Made by a program: the position numbers and the translations under genes. Below the pieces are notes generated by a model. The model worked only from the letters and a program-made list of their open reading frames with translations, was not told where the DNA came from and did no database searches. From positions 1 to 12,274 of the forward strand of contig JAEZZB010000077.1 in the NCBI GenBank assembly GCA_023442495.1: 12,274 bases of DNA, read 5' to 3'. Shown here piece after piece: positions 1 to 7,550 of the stretch (its first letter is position 1; every line of letters begins with the position of its first letter). The DNA is from Bacillota bacterium. GTDB lineage: Bacteria; Bacillota; Clostridia; Tissierellales; Peptoniphilaceae.

Positions 1-466
1 GCTCATTTCTCATTATTTTAAACGCCCTATAAATTTGTTCTGTTAAGACAACTCTAATAAGTTGGTGTGGAAATGTCATCTTTGAAAATGATAATTTCAA
101 ATTAGCTTTATTTTTCAATTCTTTTGACATTCCATAAGAACTGCCTATTAAAAATGTTATATTTGAATATCCTTCAATAGTTATATCTTCAATTTTCTTT
201 GACAAATCTTCGGAAGAAAGCTGTTTTCCCTCTATTACCAATGCAATAATATATGATCTGTCTTTAATTTTAGATTCGATGATTTGTCTTTCTTTTTCAA
301 GACCCTCATTTATTTGTGCATTAGAAGGATTATTTGGAATCTTGTATTCATCAACTTCAATAATATCGATATCAGTATATGAAATTAATCTCTTTGAATA
401 TTCCTTTATTGCATCTATATAATATTTTTCTTTAATAGAGCCAACACATATAATATCTATGTTCAT
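1..466 (-). CDS. rlmH: 23S rRNA (pseudouridine1915-N3)-methyltransferase RlmH, 3' end cut by window edge
   Basis: RlmH uses S-adenosylmethionine to methylate N3 of pseudouridine 1915 in helix 69 of 23S rRNA on assembled 70S ribosomes. The 155 readable codons start MNIDIICVGSIKEKYY and contain the SAM-site loop FLIGSSYGMS (about residues 105-114; many relatives have GGS where this has GSS). The hallmark C-terminal block follows (about 127-149): LSFSKMTFPHQLIR, then EQIYRAFKI. The family is about 159 residues long, so only about four codons and the stop should lie beyond position 1. The start ATG (464-466) overlaps the walJ stop as ATGA, and a GGAGG sits 8 nt upstream inside walJ. The two genes are therefore surely co-transcribed and probably translationally coupled. 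The product assignment is confident; only the C-terminus is unseen. Confidence 0.95.
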   Translation of the reverse strand, partial: MNIDIICVGSIKEKYYIDAIKEYSKRLISYTDIDIIEVDEYKIPNNPSNAQINEGLEKERQIIESKIKDRSYIIALVIEGKQLSSEDLSKKIEDITIEGYSNITFLIGSSYGMSKELKNKANLKLSFSKMTFPHQLIRVVLTEQIYRAFKIMRNE

Positions 467-1266
467 GAATAGTTTCCTCCAAGATCAATTATTTTTCCTG
501 ATTTGTATTCTTTTGCTACATCAAGAATTATTTCTTTTCCAACTTTCAATCCCTTTAATTCAAGAGATGATTTCATACTTAGTCTTGCAATCTCTTCCGT
601 ATTGTTGTTTTTGCTCAAATGACCTAAAATGAGATGTTCTCCATTACCTTCGACTATTTTGTCCATTATATCGGCGGCTAAATCGTTTGATAAATGACCA
701 AAATCACTCTTTATTCTCATCTTTAAATCGTATGTATAAGGGCCATTAAGTAGCATTTCTATATCATGATTCGATTCAAGTATCAATACATCTGAATGTT
801 TAACTGCGTCAACAATAGTATTTGAGACTATTCCTGTATCAGTCAATATACTTATCTTTTGATTTCTTTGATAAAACATGAAAAATACCGGATCTTTAGC
901 ATCATGATATGTACTAAGATTATGAATATCTAAATCTCTAAAATTAAAAAAAGTATTAGATTTAAATACATTTATATTATGTGATTGTATTTTCCCAATT
1001 TTACTTTGCATTGCAAGCCAAGTTGCTTCATTGGCAAATATAGGTAAATCAAATTTTCGACTTAAAATACCCACACCTTTAATATGGTCAATATGTTCAT
1101 GAGTTACAAAAATAGCATTTAACTCATAAGGATTTATTCCTATCTCTTCCATTAAATTAATAGCCAATCTCCCTGTAAGTCCACAATCAACTAGAAGTTT
1201 AGTTTTATCTGATTCGACATATATGCAATTTCCAGACGATCCTGATGACAATGTAACTACTTTCAT
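463..1266 (-). CDS. walJ: MBL-fold metallo-hydrolase, WalJ/YycJ family
   Basis: This is a 267-residue metallo-beta-lactamase-fold protein of the WalJ (YycJ/VicX) family, cytoplasmic, with no signal peptide. Visible landmarks are the N-terminal SSGSSGNCIYVES strand-loop (7-19), D27, the metal motif H56-E-H58-I-D60-H61, H121, D143 in LTDTG, the ESNHD segment (164-168), and the paired FGHLSN (189-194) and LGHLSKNNN (214-222) motifs typical of this subgroup. WalJ proteins are often encoded with the WalRK cell-wall two-component system and are linked to coordination of division and replication; their substrate is not firmly settled (a nuclease-like role has been proposed). No walR or walK is visible, but rlmH follows directly, an order also known in Firmicutes. 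The start has a very strong GGAGG ribosome binding site and a plausible promoter just upstream. Confidence 0.93.
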   Translation of the reverse strand: MKVVTLSSGSSGNCIYVESDKTKLLVDCGLTGRLAINLMEEIGINPYELNAIFVTHEHIDHIKGVGILSRKFDLPIFANEATWLAMQSKIGKIQSHNINVFKSNTFFNFRDLDIHNLSTYHDAKDPVFFMFYQRNQKISILTDTGIVSNTIVDAVKHSDVLILESNHDIEMLLNGPYTYDLKMRIKSDFGHLSNDLAADIMDKIVEGNGEHLILGHLSKNNNTEEIARLSMKSSLELKGLKVGKEIILDVAKEYKSGKIIDLGGNYS

Positions 1267-1284
1267 ATACTCCCCCTCCTATAT

Positions 1285-1313
1285 ATTTTATCTATTATGC
1301 TGCAAGATTTCAA
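1285..1313 (-). promoter_or_regulatory. Predicted sigma-A-type promoter for walJ-rlmH
   Basis: On the minus strand there is a -35 TTGAAA (1308-1313), a 17-nt spacer and a -10 TAAAAT (1285-1290). Transcription would start about 10-15 nt before the GGAGG, giving a very short leader. The consensus match is good, but in AT-rich DNA such matches also arise by chance. Confidence 0.5.
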
Positions 1314-1438
1314 TTTTTTTATTCGTAGATAAGTTTTCTTTAGTATTTTTTTAATAATATATACTTTTTGATATTTTAATATATAAACTATGCAGAATTT
1401 CTATATCCAAAATATAATATTAATTATTCTCATTAATC

Positions 1439-1467
1439 TTGTATTTATAAATTAATTCCTATATAAT
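1439..1467 (+). promoter_or_regulatory. Predicted promoter of the riboswitch-ATPase transcript
   Basis: A perfect -10 TATAAT (1462-1467) lies 17 nt downstream of a partial -35 TTGTAT (1439-1444). The predicted start near 1474 falls just before the 5' strand of the riboswitch P1 helix, exactly where a riboswitch transcript should begin. That placement is the main support. Confidence 0.6.
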
Positions 1468-1473
1468 ATATGT

Positions 1474-1574
1474 AACTCCTAGGGGAGTAGCTTATATTAT
1501 TTAGTCGTCAGTACGGATATATCCCGGCTAAATACCGAAAGGAAGCAAGACCTAGATACGATAGGTCTTTTTTT
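1474..1574 (+). promoter_or_regulatory. yybP-ykoY family Mn2+ riboswitch (aptamer plus expression platform)
   Basis: The leader carries the yybP-ykoY signature: GGGGAGTAGC (1482-1491), a GTCGTCA segment (1504-1510) closing a TTTAG/CTAAA helix (1500-1504 with 1528-1532), a TACCGAAAGG loop (1533-1542) and AGCAAGACC (1544-1552). P1 forms between CTAGG (1479-1483) and CCTAG (1551-1555). The 3' strand of P1 is also the 5' strand of an intrinsic terminator (1547-1569), so the two helices cannot coexist. This is the layout of a transcriptional ON switch: Mn2+ stabilises the aptamer and P1, the terminator fails, and the ATPase is expressed. yybP-ykoY RNAs are established Mn2+ sensors and commonly precede metal exporters. 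Family assignment is by motif and layout; no covariance model was run. Confidence 0.9.
1547..1574 (+). terminator. Riboswitch-controlled intrinsic terminator
   Basis: AAGACCTA (1547-1554) pairs perfectly over 8 bp with TAGGTCTT (1562-1569) around a 7-nt loop, and a run of seven T follows (1568-1574). It shares bases 1551-1554 with riboswitch helix P1, making it the expression platform. Confidence 0.88.
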
Positions 1575-1593
1575 ATTTTAAAATGGAGGTTAT

Positions 1594-4311
1594 ATGGAAA
1601 AGTACTATCTTAATAAAAAAGATGAAGTTCTTGTTCAATTAAATTCAAATCCAAAAAATGGACTTACATCACAAGAAGCAAAGCAAAGACTCGAAAAATA
1701 CGGTCCAAATGCACTTGCAGAGAAAAAAGGGAAATCTTTTTTCCAAAAATTGATTGAACAATTACTAGATCCAATGGTAATTATACTTTTAATTGCAGCC
1801 GGAGTTTCATCGTTACAAGGAGATATATTTGAAACTTTAATTATACTTGCAATTGTAGTATTGAATGCAGGGCTTAGCTTGTATCAAGAAGGTAAAGCTG
1901 AAAATTCATTAAAAGCTTTACAAAAAATGTCGGCACCTCATGCAAAAGCTATTAGAGATGGCAAAATACAATCCGTTGCGGCTCATGACTTAGTGCCAGG
2001 GGATATTGTAAGCCTTGAAACTGGAGATATTGTCCCAGCGGATATTAGACTTTTAGACAGTCAAAATCTTTCATCCGACGAATCTTCATTAACGGGTGAA
2101 TCCGTTCCCGTAGATAAGGATTCATCTATTGAATTTGAACATGATGTTGAAATTGGTGATAGAAAAAATTATATTCACTCTTCTTCAATAATTACAAGAG
2201 GTCGAGCAATTGGCATTGTAACTACTACAGGCCATAATACTGAAATTGGTAAAATTGCTACAAATATTCAATCAACTGAAGAAGAAACTTCTCCATTACA
2301 AATTAAGCTAGCAAAATTATCTAAAACATTGGGTTATTTAGTAATTGCTATTTCAATAATTGTATTTATAGTAGGACTTTTAAGACCAGACTTGAATATA
2401 ATCGATTCACTTATGACAGCTGTATCTCTTGCAGTAGCTGCTATTCCGGAAGGACTTGCAGCCGTTGTAACTATCGTACTTTCAATAGGTATGAATAGAA
2501 TGGCTAAGAAAAATGCAATTGTAAAGAAATTGCTTGCCGTAGAAACATTGGGTACTACAACTTTTATCGCTTCTGATAAAACGGGTACACTTACACAAAA
2601 TGAAATGACTGTTAAGACAATATTCACGAACGGTCAACATTTTGACGTAGAAGGTGTCGGATATTCTCCAAAAGGAGATATCAAAAAAGATGGACAAAAA
2701 GTAAATATTTTCGAAAATAAAGAATTAGAAATGCTTATAACAGCAGCATCTCTCGATTCGGATGCTAAATTAAAAAATGAAAATAATAAATGGGAAATCA
2801 TCGGTGATCCTACTGAAGGAGCTTTAATTACATTATCAGAAAAAGCGGATCTTTCTAATAAGGCGTTAAATGAGAAATTTAATAGAGTTAAAGAATATCC
2901 TTTCGACTCATCAAGAAAAATGATGACTACTTTCCATGAAAACTATTTTGATTATAAATTTGTTTCCTTTACTAAAGGTGCTCCTGATATTATGATTGAA
3001 AAATCATCAAAGATTATCTTAAATGGAGAAACTATTGAATTTACTCATCAATTAAAACAAGAATTATTAAATAAAAACAATGAATATGCAAGACAAGCAC
3101 TAAGGGTACTTGCTTTTGCGTATAGAACCTGGGATAAACTACCTGAAGACAATGATACTGACAAAGTTGAGTCGGATATGATATTTATCGGACTTACAGG
3201 TATGATTGATCCGGCAAGACCTGAGGCAAAAGAAGCTATTAAAGAATGTAAATCAGCCGGTATAATCCCATTGATGATTACCGGTGACTATTTAGAAACA
3301 GCCCTTGCAATTGGTAAAGACCTTGGTATTGCAGATAGTGATGACCAAGCTATCATGGGAAGAGAACTAAATAACTTGACACCGGAACAAATAAGAGAAA
3401 TAGTTAAAACAAAAAGAATATTTGCAAGAGTTTCTCCCGAAAACAAAGTTCAAATAGTTACAGCTCTTAAAAACAATGGTGAAATTACTGCAATGACCGG
3501 CGACGGCGTAAATGATGCACCGGCAATCAAAAAAGCAGATATCGGTATTGCCATGGGCATTACTGGTACAGATGTTGCAAAAGGTACGGCCGAAGTTATA
3601 CTTACAGATGATAATTTTGCAACTATTGTAAATGCTGTAGAAGAGGGTAGAATTATTTATGCAAATATTAAGAAGTTTGTATCGTTTTTATTAACTTGTA
3701 ATATTGGTGAAGTCTTAATTATGTTAATCGCCATGGTGATTGGAGCTCCAATTCCATTAACGGTCATTCAACTATTATGGTTAAACTTAGTGACCGACTC
3801 GTTTCCTGCTTTAGCTCTAGGAGTTGAAAAAGGCGAACCACATATTATGAATGTAGCCCCTCGTAAGACGAATGAACAAATTATTGATAAAACCATTATT
3901 GATAATATACTAGTACAAGCTATCGCTATTACTGTCGCAACACTTGGAGCATTTTTCATTTCGCTTAACTATTTACACATAGGTGAAACAGGAAAAATGC
4001 AATTACAGGCAGCACAGACAATTGCATTTTTAACACTTATACTTGCCGAATTATTAAGATCGTTCTCTTCTAGATCGGAAAGATATACAGTATTTGAATT
4101 AGGTATATTCTCAAATAGGAGCTTGATACATGCGTTCATAGGTTCATTTTTACTTACACTGGCTATAGTATATCTTCCTAAAGTATCGGATATATTCAAC
4201 TTGATTCCGCCTAGATTAATGGATTGGGCAGTAATCTTGCCACTTGCATTTCTACCATTTGTAGTAGGTGAAATACACAAATTAATTGAAAGAAAATTCA
4301 AAAAAGATTGA
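1594..4311 (+). CDS. P2-type (SERCA-like) cation-transporting ATPase, probable Mn2+/Ca2+ exporter
   Basis: This 905-residue ATPase has the full P2A architecture: N-terminal cation-ATPase domain, actuator motif TGES (167-170), M4 motif PEGL (285-288), phosphorylation motif DKTGTLT with D328, nucleotide-domain GDPTEGAL (404-411) and KGAPD (461-465), hinge motif TGDGVNDAP (635-643), and about ten membrane helices. The transport-site residues match SERCA: E286 in M4, N703 and E706 in M5, N731, T734 and D735 in M6, E819 in M8. Both SERCA-type sites therefore look possible. General annotation would say calcium-transporting ATPase, but the upstream Mn2+ riboswitch argues for Mn2+ efflux, as for Lactococcus YoaB and pneumococcal MgtA, which sit behind the same RNA. 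GGAGGT ends only 3 nt before the ATG. It appears monocistronic. The fold is certain; the ion is inferred. Confidence 0.95.
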   Translation: MEKYYLNKKDEVLVQLNSNPKNGLTSQEAKQRLEKYGPNALAEKKGKSFFQKLIEQLLDPMVIILLIAAGVSSLQGDIFETLIILAIVVLNAGLSLYQEGKAENSLKALQKMSAPHAKAIRDGKIQSVAAHDLVPGDIVSLETGDIVPADIRLLDSQNLSSDESSLTGESVPVDKDSSIEFEHDVEIGDRKNYIHSSSIITRGRAIGIVTTTGHNTEIGKIATNIQSTEEETSPLQIKLAKLSKTLGYLVIAISIIVFIVGLLRPDLNIIDSLMTAVSLAVAAIPEGLAAVVTIVLSIGMNRMAKKNAIVKKLLAVETLGTTTFIASDKTGTLTQNEMTVKTIFTNGQHFDVEGVGYSPKGDIKKDGQKVNIFENKELEMLITAASLDSDAKLKNENNKWEIIGDPTEGALITLSEKADLSNKALNEKFNRVKEYPFDSSRKMMTTFHENYFDYKFVSFTKGAPDIMIEKSSKIILNGETIEFTHQLKQELLNKNNEYARQALRVLAFAYRTWDKLPEDNDTDKVESDMIFIGLTGMIDPARPEAKEAIKECKSAGIIPLMITGDYLETALAIGKDLGIADSDDQAIMGRELNNLTPEQIREIVKTKRIFARVSPENKVQIVTALKNNGEITAMTGDGVNDAPAIKKADIGIAMGITGTDVAKGTAEVILTDDNFATIVNAVEEGRIIYANIKKFVSFLLTCNIGEVLIMLIAMVIGAPIPLTVIQLLWLNLVTDSFPALALGVEKGEPHIMNVAPRKTNEQIIDKTIIDNILVQAIAITVATLGAFFISLNYLHIGETGKMQLQAAQTIAFLTLILAELLRSFSSRSERYTVFELGIFSNRSLIHAFIGSFLLTLAIVYLPKVSDIFNLIPPRLMDWAVILPLAFLPFVVGEIHKLIERKFKKD

Positions 4312-4331
4312 TTTTCAGTAATTTGAATTAA

Positions 4332-4375
4332 ACAATTTTTCTTTTTATAAATTTTTTAATAAAGAGAAAAATTGT
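4332..4375. repeat. Long AT-rich inverted repeat downstream of the ATPase gene
   Basis: ACAATTTTTCT (4332-4342) pairs perfectly with AGAAAAATTGT (4365-4375). Pairing continues inward, through one G-T pair, to about 4348/4359, giving a stem of roughly 17-18 bp. No T-run follows on the plus strand, so it is not a standard intrinsic terminator. It could protect the 3' end of the ATPase mRNA. Confidence 0.55.
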
Positions 4376-4380
4376 ACATT

Positions 4381-4428
4381 CCACCTTTTTTTGAAAATTT
4401 CTTATTTTATTGAAATGGTAATAGGTGG
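4381..4428. repeat. Short inverted repeat in the convergent gap
   Basis: CCACCT (4381-4386) is complementary to AGGTGG (4423-4428), with an inner ATTTC/GAAAT pair (4397-4401 and 4412-4416). The stem is short and interrupted, and no function can be assigned. It fills part of the 239-nt gap between the convergent ATPase and brnQ genes, in which I see no gene. Confidence 0.25.
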
Positions 4429-4491
4429 TATTGGCTTATTTTCAAACTATTAACACAAACAATTAAAATATATGAAACAACTCATAAAATG

Positions 4492-4538
4492 AAGCTTTGT
4501 CGAGTCTATAAGCAATAAACTCGACAAAGCTTTTATTT
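4492..4538. terminator. Bidirectional intrinsic terminator between brnQ and the ATPase gene
   Basis: A perfect 14-bp stem (4492-4505 with 4519-4532; core GCTTTGTCGAG) closes a 13-nt loop. On plus it runs into TTTTATTT (4531-4538). On minus the stem is followed by CATTTTATG. It starts 19 nt past the brnQ stop, so it mainly ends brnQ transcripts, and can also stop ATPase transcripts running the other way. Confidence 0.88.
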
Positions 4539-4550
4539 AAAATTTTATCG

Positions 4551-5864
4551 TTAAATTTCTTCTGTATTAAAAAACTTACCGATAATCAATGAAATTAACA
4601 TCATTACAAATGCCGGTACTACCCATTCCAAAGAGTAATTATAGAATGGAAATTGTGAGAATATACCGTTTAAAAAGTCACTTTTGATACCATAGGCTTT
4701 TAGACCTTGAATTATTGAAATGATAGCGGTTGTATAGATTGTGAATTTGTATGTTATTCTCTTAAACTTAAATACATCTTGGAATAAACATAATAGAATA
4801 ATTACAAGTGCAACCGGATTTAATGCTATAAGTACCGGTACTGAAAATTTTAATATTTCATTTAAACCGAAGTTCGCAAGTATCAGAGAAATCAATGCAA
4901 AAAATATGGCCCATATCGGATATTTTATTTTTGTTATTTCGGCAAAATATTGTCCAACAGATGTGATAAGTCCGACGGCAGTAGTTAGACAGGCTAAAGT
5001 GAATATAAAACCGATTACAACTAGACCAAATGCTCCAAAAATTTCATTTGTCGCTCTAAATAATACTTCCCCACCATTTTTTATTTCTGAATATGAATTC
5101 GACGTAATCATACCGATATATGAAATCATGGCATAAATAGTAAATAAAATTCCTCCTGAAATAAGGCTTGCATGAGTTGTATACTTAATCTTATCTGATT
5201 CTTTATTTATCATATAGTTATTAAAGGTCAAAAGTATTACGACACCAAAATTTATGGAAACGAGCCCGTCCATTGTATTATATCCTTCGATAAAACCTTT
5301 GATTATTGGCCTTTGATAGGCCTCATCCACCGATCCGATATTTATCGGTATTCTAAAAACTGCACCAAAAAATAATAAAACAATTAAAATAAGTAATATT
5401 GGAGTCAGTGCTTTTCCTAGTCTATCGACAAGTTTACTTGGTTGTAGACTTAAAAATAAAGCTACCGCAAAAAATACGACCGTGTATACCAAAAGCCATA
5501 ATTTAATATTTGGATTGTCTTGAAAATATTGTCCGAGAGACATTTCAAAAGCTAGGCTCGCATTTCTTGGAATAGCAATTCCCGGTCCAACTGAAAGATA
5601 AATGAGAATTGGATAAATAATGGCAAATAAAGGACCCACTCTTCTCGATAATTTCGTCGGTCCATCGGCTTTGATTACCGCTATAATTCCGAGAATAGGA
5701 AATATGATGGCTGTAAGTGTAAATCCGAAAAGTGCTTTCCACATATTGGGACCGGCTAAATGACCAAGCATTGGAGGAAATATTAAATTTCCCGAACCAA
5801 AAAACATGGAAAATAAAAGTAATGCTATACTTATAAATTCTCTTCTAGTTAAATTTCTTTTCAT
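4551..5864 (-). CDS. brnQ: Branched-chain amino acid transporter carrier protein BrnQ (LIVCS family)
   Basis: This 437-residue membrane protein of about twelve helices belongs to the LIVCS family, which imports leucine, isoleucine and valine with Na+ or H+. The family signature is clear: FGSGNLIFPP (22-31) in helix 1 and SVGPGIAIPRNASLAFEM (91-108) around helix 3. Its length matches the family. An AGGAG precedes the ATG at normal distance. It lies 52 nt downstream of pepC on the same strand, and most of that gap is a terminator-like hairpin, so brnQ expression should depend on read-through from pepC or on a promoter inside pepC. The pairing with a peptidase fits a role in amino acid supply. 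The transported amino acid is inferred from the family only. Confidence 0.95.
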   Translation of the reverse strand: MKRNLTRREFISIALLLFSMFFGSGNLIFPPMLGHLAGPNMWKALFGFTLTAIIFPILGIIAVIKADGPTKLSRRVGPLFAIIYPILIYLSVGPGIAIPRNASLAFEMSLGQYFQDNPNIKLWLLVYTVVFFAVALFLSLQPSKLVDRLGKALTPILLILIVLLFFGAVFRIPINIGSVDEAYQRPIIKGFIEGYNTMDGLVSINFGVVILLTFNNYMINKESDKIKYTTHASLISGGILFTIYAMISYIGMITSNSYSEIKNGGEVLFRATNEIFGAFGLVVIGFIFTLACLTTAVGLITSVGQYFAEITKIKYPIWAIFFALISLILANFGLNEILKFSVPVLIALNPVALVIILLCLFQDVFKFKRITYKFTIYTTAIISIIQGLKAYGIKSDFLNGIFSQFPFYNYSLEWVVPAFVMMLISLIIGKFFNTEEI

Positions 5865-5875
5865 AAATTTCTCCT

Positions 5876-5911
5876 ATAAAAATAGACTAAAGTGTGTTAA
5901 CACTCTAGTCT
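5876..5911 (-). terminator. Intrinsic terminator or attenuator between pepC and brnQ
   Basis: Bases 5884-5895 and 5900-5911 form a 12-bp stem with one mismatch around a 4-nt loop. On the minus strand a T-rich ATTTTTAT follows (5876-5883). The stem starts 5 nt past the pepC stop and ends 20 nt before the brnQ ATG, overlapping nothing but the gap. It would cap pepC mRNA and reduce brnQ expression relative to pepC. Confidence 0.7.
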
Positions 5912-5916
5912 TTATA

Positions 5917-7239
5917 CTAAGCTAATGATCCCATTGGATCCCATGGTCTTAACACTATTGGCTCACTATCGTAAGCATTGAGTATTGTTTCATTTAGATA
6001 CTTCTTATTTATTAAAACTTGATACATATATTCGTTAAACCATTCATCACTCATTACAAGATAACCATTGATACCTGTTTCAGACCCCCACGTATTTTCA
6101 ACCTTGTATCTGTTTATCTTACCACCTTCTTCATTAAGTCCCATAAATACCATTGCATGCGTCATCAATGATTCTTTATAATCAAGTCTCTCAGCCTTTG
6201 AAAAATCATAATTGATGTTAAGCATGTCAAAAACATTTACCGTTTCAAGATCCAATCTTCCCGTCGTTCTTGAGAAGAATTGTCCTACATCACAGCCAAA
6301 CCAAACAGGTTCTGCCGACATTAATTGAGCCTTAACGGCTGTTTTCATATCTTCGATAGTTACATTTACATATTTTACAATATCCCCTTCCAAAACATTT
6401 CCTAAATGTTCTACCGTATACGCTTTGTAAAATGGCTTATCTTTTGTAGGTGCATTAATTAATGAAACATAATCATCCAAATTCATATCCACTAATTCGA
6501 AAAACTCAATTGGTGTAAGATTTGTATGTGATATAAAATTATTATCTTTATCTCTAGTTTCAAAATTCACTGTTTCTGGTGGTGTTCCAAGAGCGATACA
6601 TAAAACATTGTAAATATTCTTCATATATTCTTCAATCATTGAATTCAACTCTATTTCTGACTTACCATCTTTATGAGCATTTCTTAAATCTTTAGCATAC
6701 ATTCTTAAAATTTTTGTTAGATAGTTATTCATTGGTGCTGATTGAAGTGAATTTTTTGTGTCTGGCATTTCGTAATTTGGCACAATACCATATTTATTAA
6801 TAATATTTTTAATCATATCCCATTGTCCACCATCATTCATTGGCATAGATAGTAAAAATGAAAGTATTCTTGAATCTTCGTCTTCTTCAAAAGTTTCTTT
6901 AATTGAATTGAAGAAATAATTACATCTTTCCAATTTATCGTGGAAATAAATATAATTTTGAGATAATTCAAACTCTTTTAAGTTAAATTTTTGAGCTAAT
7001 TTATATTCCATTACATTCATTGCTGCAAAAATCCAGCATCTACCTGATTGTTTTTGATTTCTAATCTTGGTTTCGGTTAAATCAACGTTAAATGTAAATC
7101 TATTAGAATCAGTAATTTTCTTATCCAAACTCGCTTCTATAATGCCATTGCTTGAAGCTGCTCTTTGAGCAACTCTAAAAGCTCTATCTTTATTAAAATC
7201 TTGTTTCATTTTGTTTAAAAACACTTTATCTATTTTCAT
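5917..7239 (-). CDS. pepC: Aminopeptidase C (bleomycin hydrolase family, peptidase C1B)
   Basis: PepC is a cytoplasmic papain-fold cysteine aminopeptidase, usually a self-compartmentalised hexamer, that removes N-terminal residues from peptides. The 440 residues match the family length. The catalytic triad is visible: C68 in SGRCWIFA, H361 in LMTHAMVF and N382 in KVENTWG, with the expected Q62 upstream for the oxyanion hole. The C-terminus DPMGSLA closely resembles the conserved family tail that reaches into the active site and trims substrates from the N-terminus. There is no signal peptide. GGAG lies 7 nt upstream of the ATG, and a consensus-like promoter lies just beyond. The downstream neighbour brnQ suggests a shared role in amino acid nutrition. 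Confidence 0.96.
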   Translation of the reverse strand: MKIDKVFLNKMKQDFNKDRAFRVAQRAASSNGIIEASLDKKITDSNRFTFNVDLTETKIRNQKQSGRCWIFAAMNVMEYKLAQKFNLKEFELSQNYIYFHDKLERCNYFFNSIKETFEEDEDSRILSFLLSMPMNDGGQWDMIKNIINKYGIVPNYEMPDTKNSLQSAPMNNYLTKILRMYAKDLRNAHKDGKSEIELNSMIEEYMKNIYNVLCIALGTPPETVNFETRDKDNNFISHTNLTPIEFFELVDMNLDDYVSLINAPTKDKPFYKAYTVEHLGNVLEGDIVKYVNVTIEDMKTAVKAQLMSAEPVWFGCDVGQFFSRTTGRLDLETVNVFDMLNINYDFSKAERLDYKESLMTHAMVFMGLNEEGGKINRYKVENTWGSETGINGYLVMSDEWFNEYMYQVLINKKYLNETILNAYDSEPIVLRPWDPMGSLA

Positions 7240-7257
7240 AATTCTCTCCTTTTACAT

Positions 7258-7286
7258 ATTCTACTCCTTATTTATATAAATTGCAA
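7258..7286 (-). promoter_or_regulatory. Predicted sigma-A-type promoter of pepC
   Basis: On minus: -35 TTGCAA (7281-7286), a 17-nt spacer and -10 TAGAAT (7258-7263). The leader would be only about 10-15 nt, ending in the GGAGAG ribosome binding site. Another possible promoter lies further upstream (TTGATT, then TAATAT), so the active start is uncertain. Confidence 0.5.
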
Positions 7287-7446
7287 CATTTTAATAATTA
7301 TGCTTTTGTTTTGTTGTTTTTTTATACTTATACATGTATTCATTTAATATTATTGTGTTATAATTAATTAATCAAAATTATATTATTTTTTTATAAAAGA
7401 AATAACTTTACTATACAAATATAGGTATTTACTAAATTGCAACCCC

Positions 7447-7524
7447 TAGTTAACAGATTTTATATTAAATTTCAAGTAAAATTGGTAGTAAGCAACCATT
7501 AATTTTTATAATATATAGTTAACA
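7447..7524 (+). repeat. Two copies of TAGTTAACA in the pepC/XRE divergent region
   Basis: The 9-mer TAGTTAACA, with palindromic core GTTAAC, occurs at 7447-7455 and 7516-7524. The second copy covers the predicted transcription start of the XRE gene, where an autorepressor would bind. In AT-rich DNA two such copies could easily be chance. The rest of the 311-nt gap (7240-7550) holds only the two promoters and no gene that I can see. Confidence 0.25.
7482..7512 (+). promoter_or_regulatory. Predicted promoter of the XRE membrane regulator gene
   Basis: A perfect -10 TATAAT lies at 7507-7512. The best -35 is TTGGTA (7482-7487), at a long 19-nt spacing. The predicted start near 7519 leaves a leader of about 30 nt with GAGG before the ATG. 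Confidence 0.4.
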
Positions 7525-7550
7525 AAATATATATTTGAAAGAGGTAAAAA

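Noticed and set aside
1474..1575. Possible small SRP (4.5S) RNA, because of the GGAAGCA string.
   Set aside because: The SRP core motif around GGUCAGG and the matching apical loop are absent, whereas GGGGAGTAGC, the internal helix order and the P1/terminator overlap fit the yybP-ykoY riboswitch, and the ATPase gene follows directly.
2334..2697. Two minus-strand open frames inside the ATPase gene.
   Set aside because: They are antisense to the PEGL and DKTGTLT regions, which are strongly conserved coding sequence on plus.
4741..5136. Plus-strand open frame of 131 codons.
   Set aside because: It lies wholly antisense inside brnQ, resembles no family I know and has no convincing ribosome binding site. 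It is a shadow frame.
7240..7550. Search for a SigB-type promoter (GTTT and GGGTA elements) in the intergenic regions.
   Set aside because: No convincing pair of elements at the right spacing was seen; the visible promoters are all of sigma-A type.
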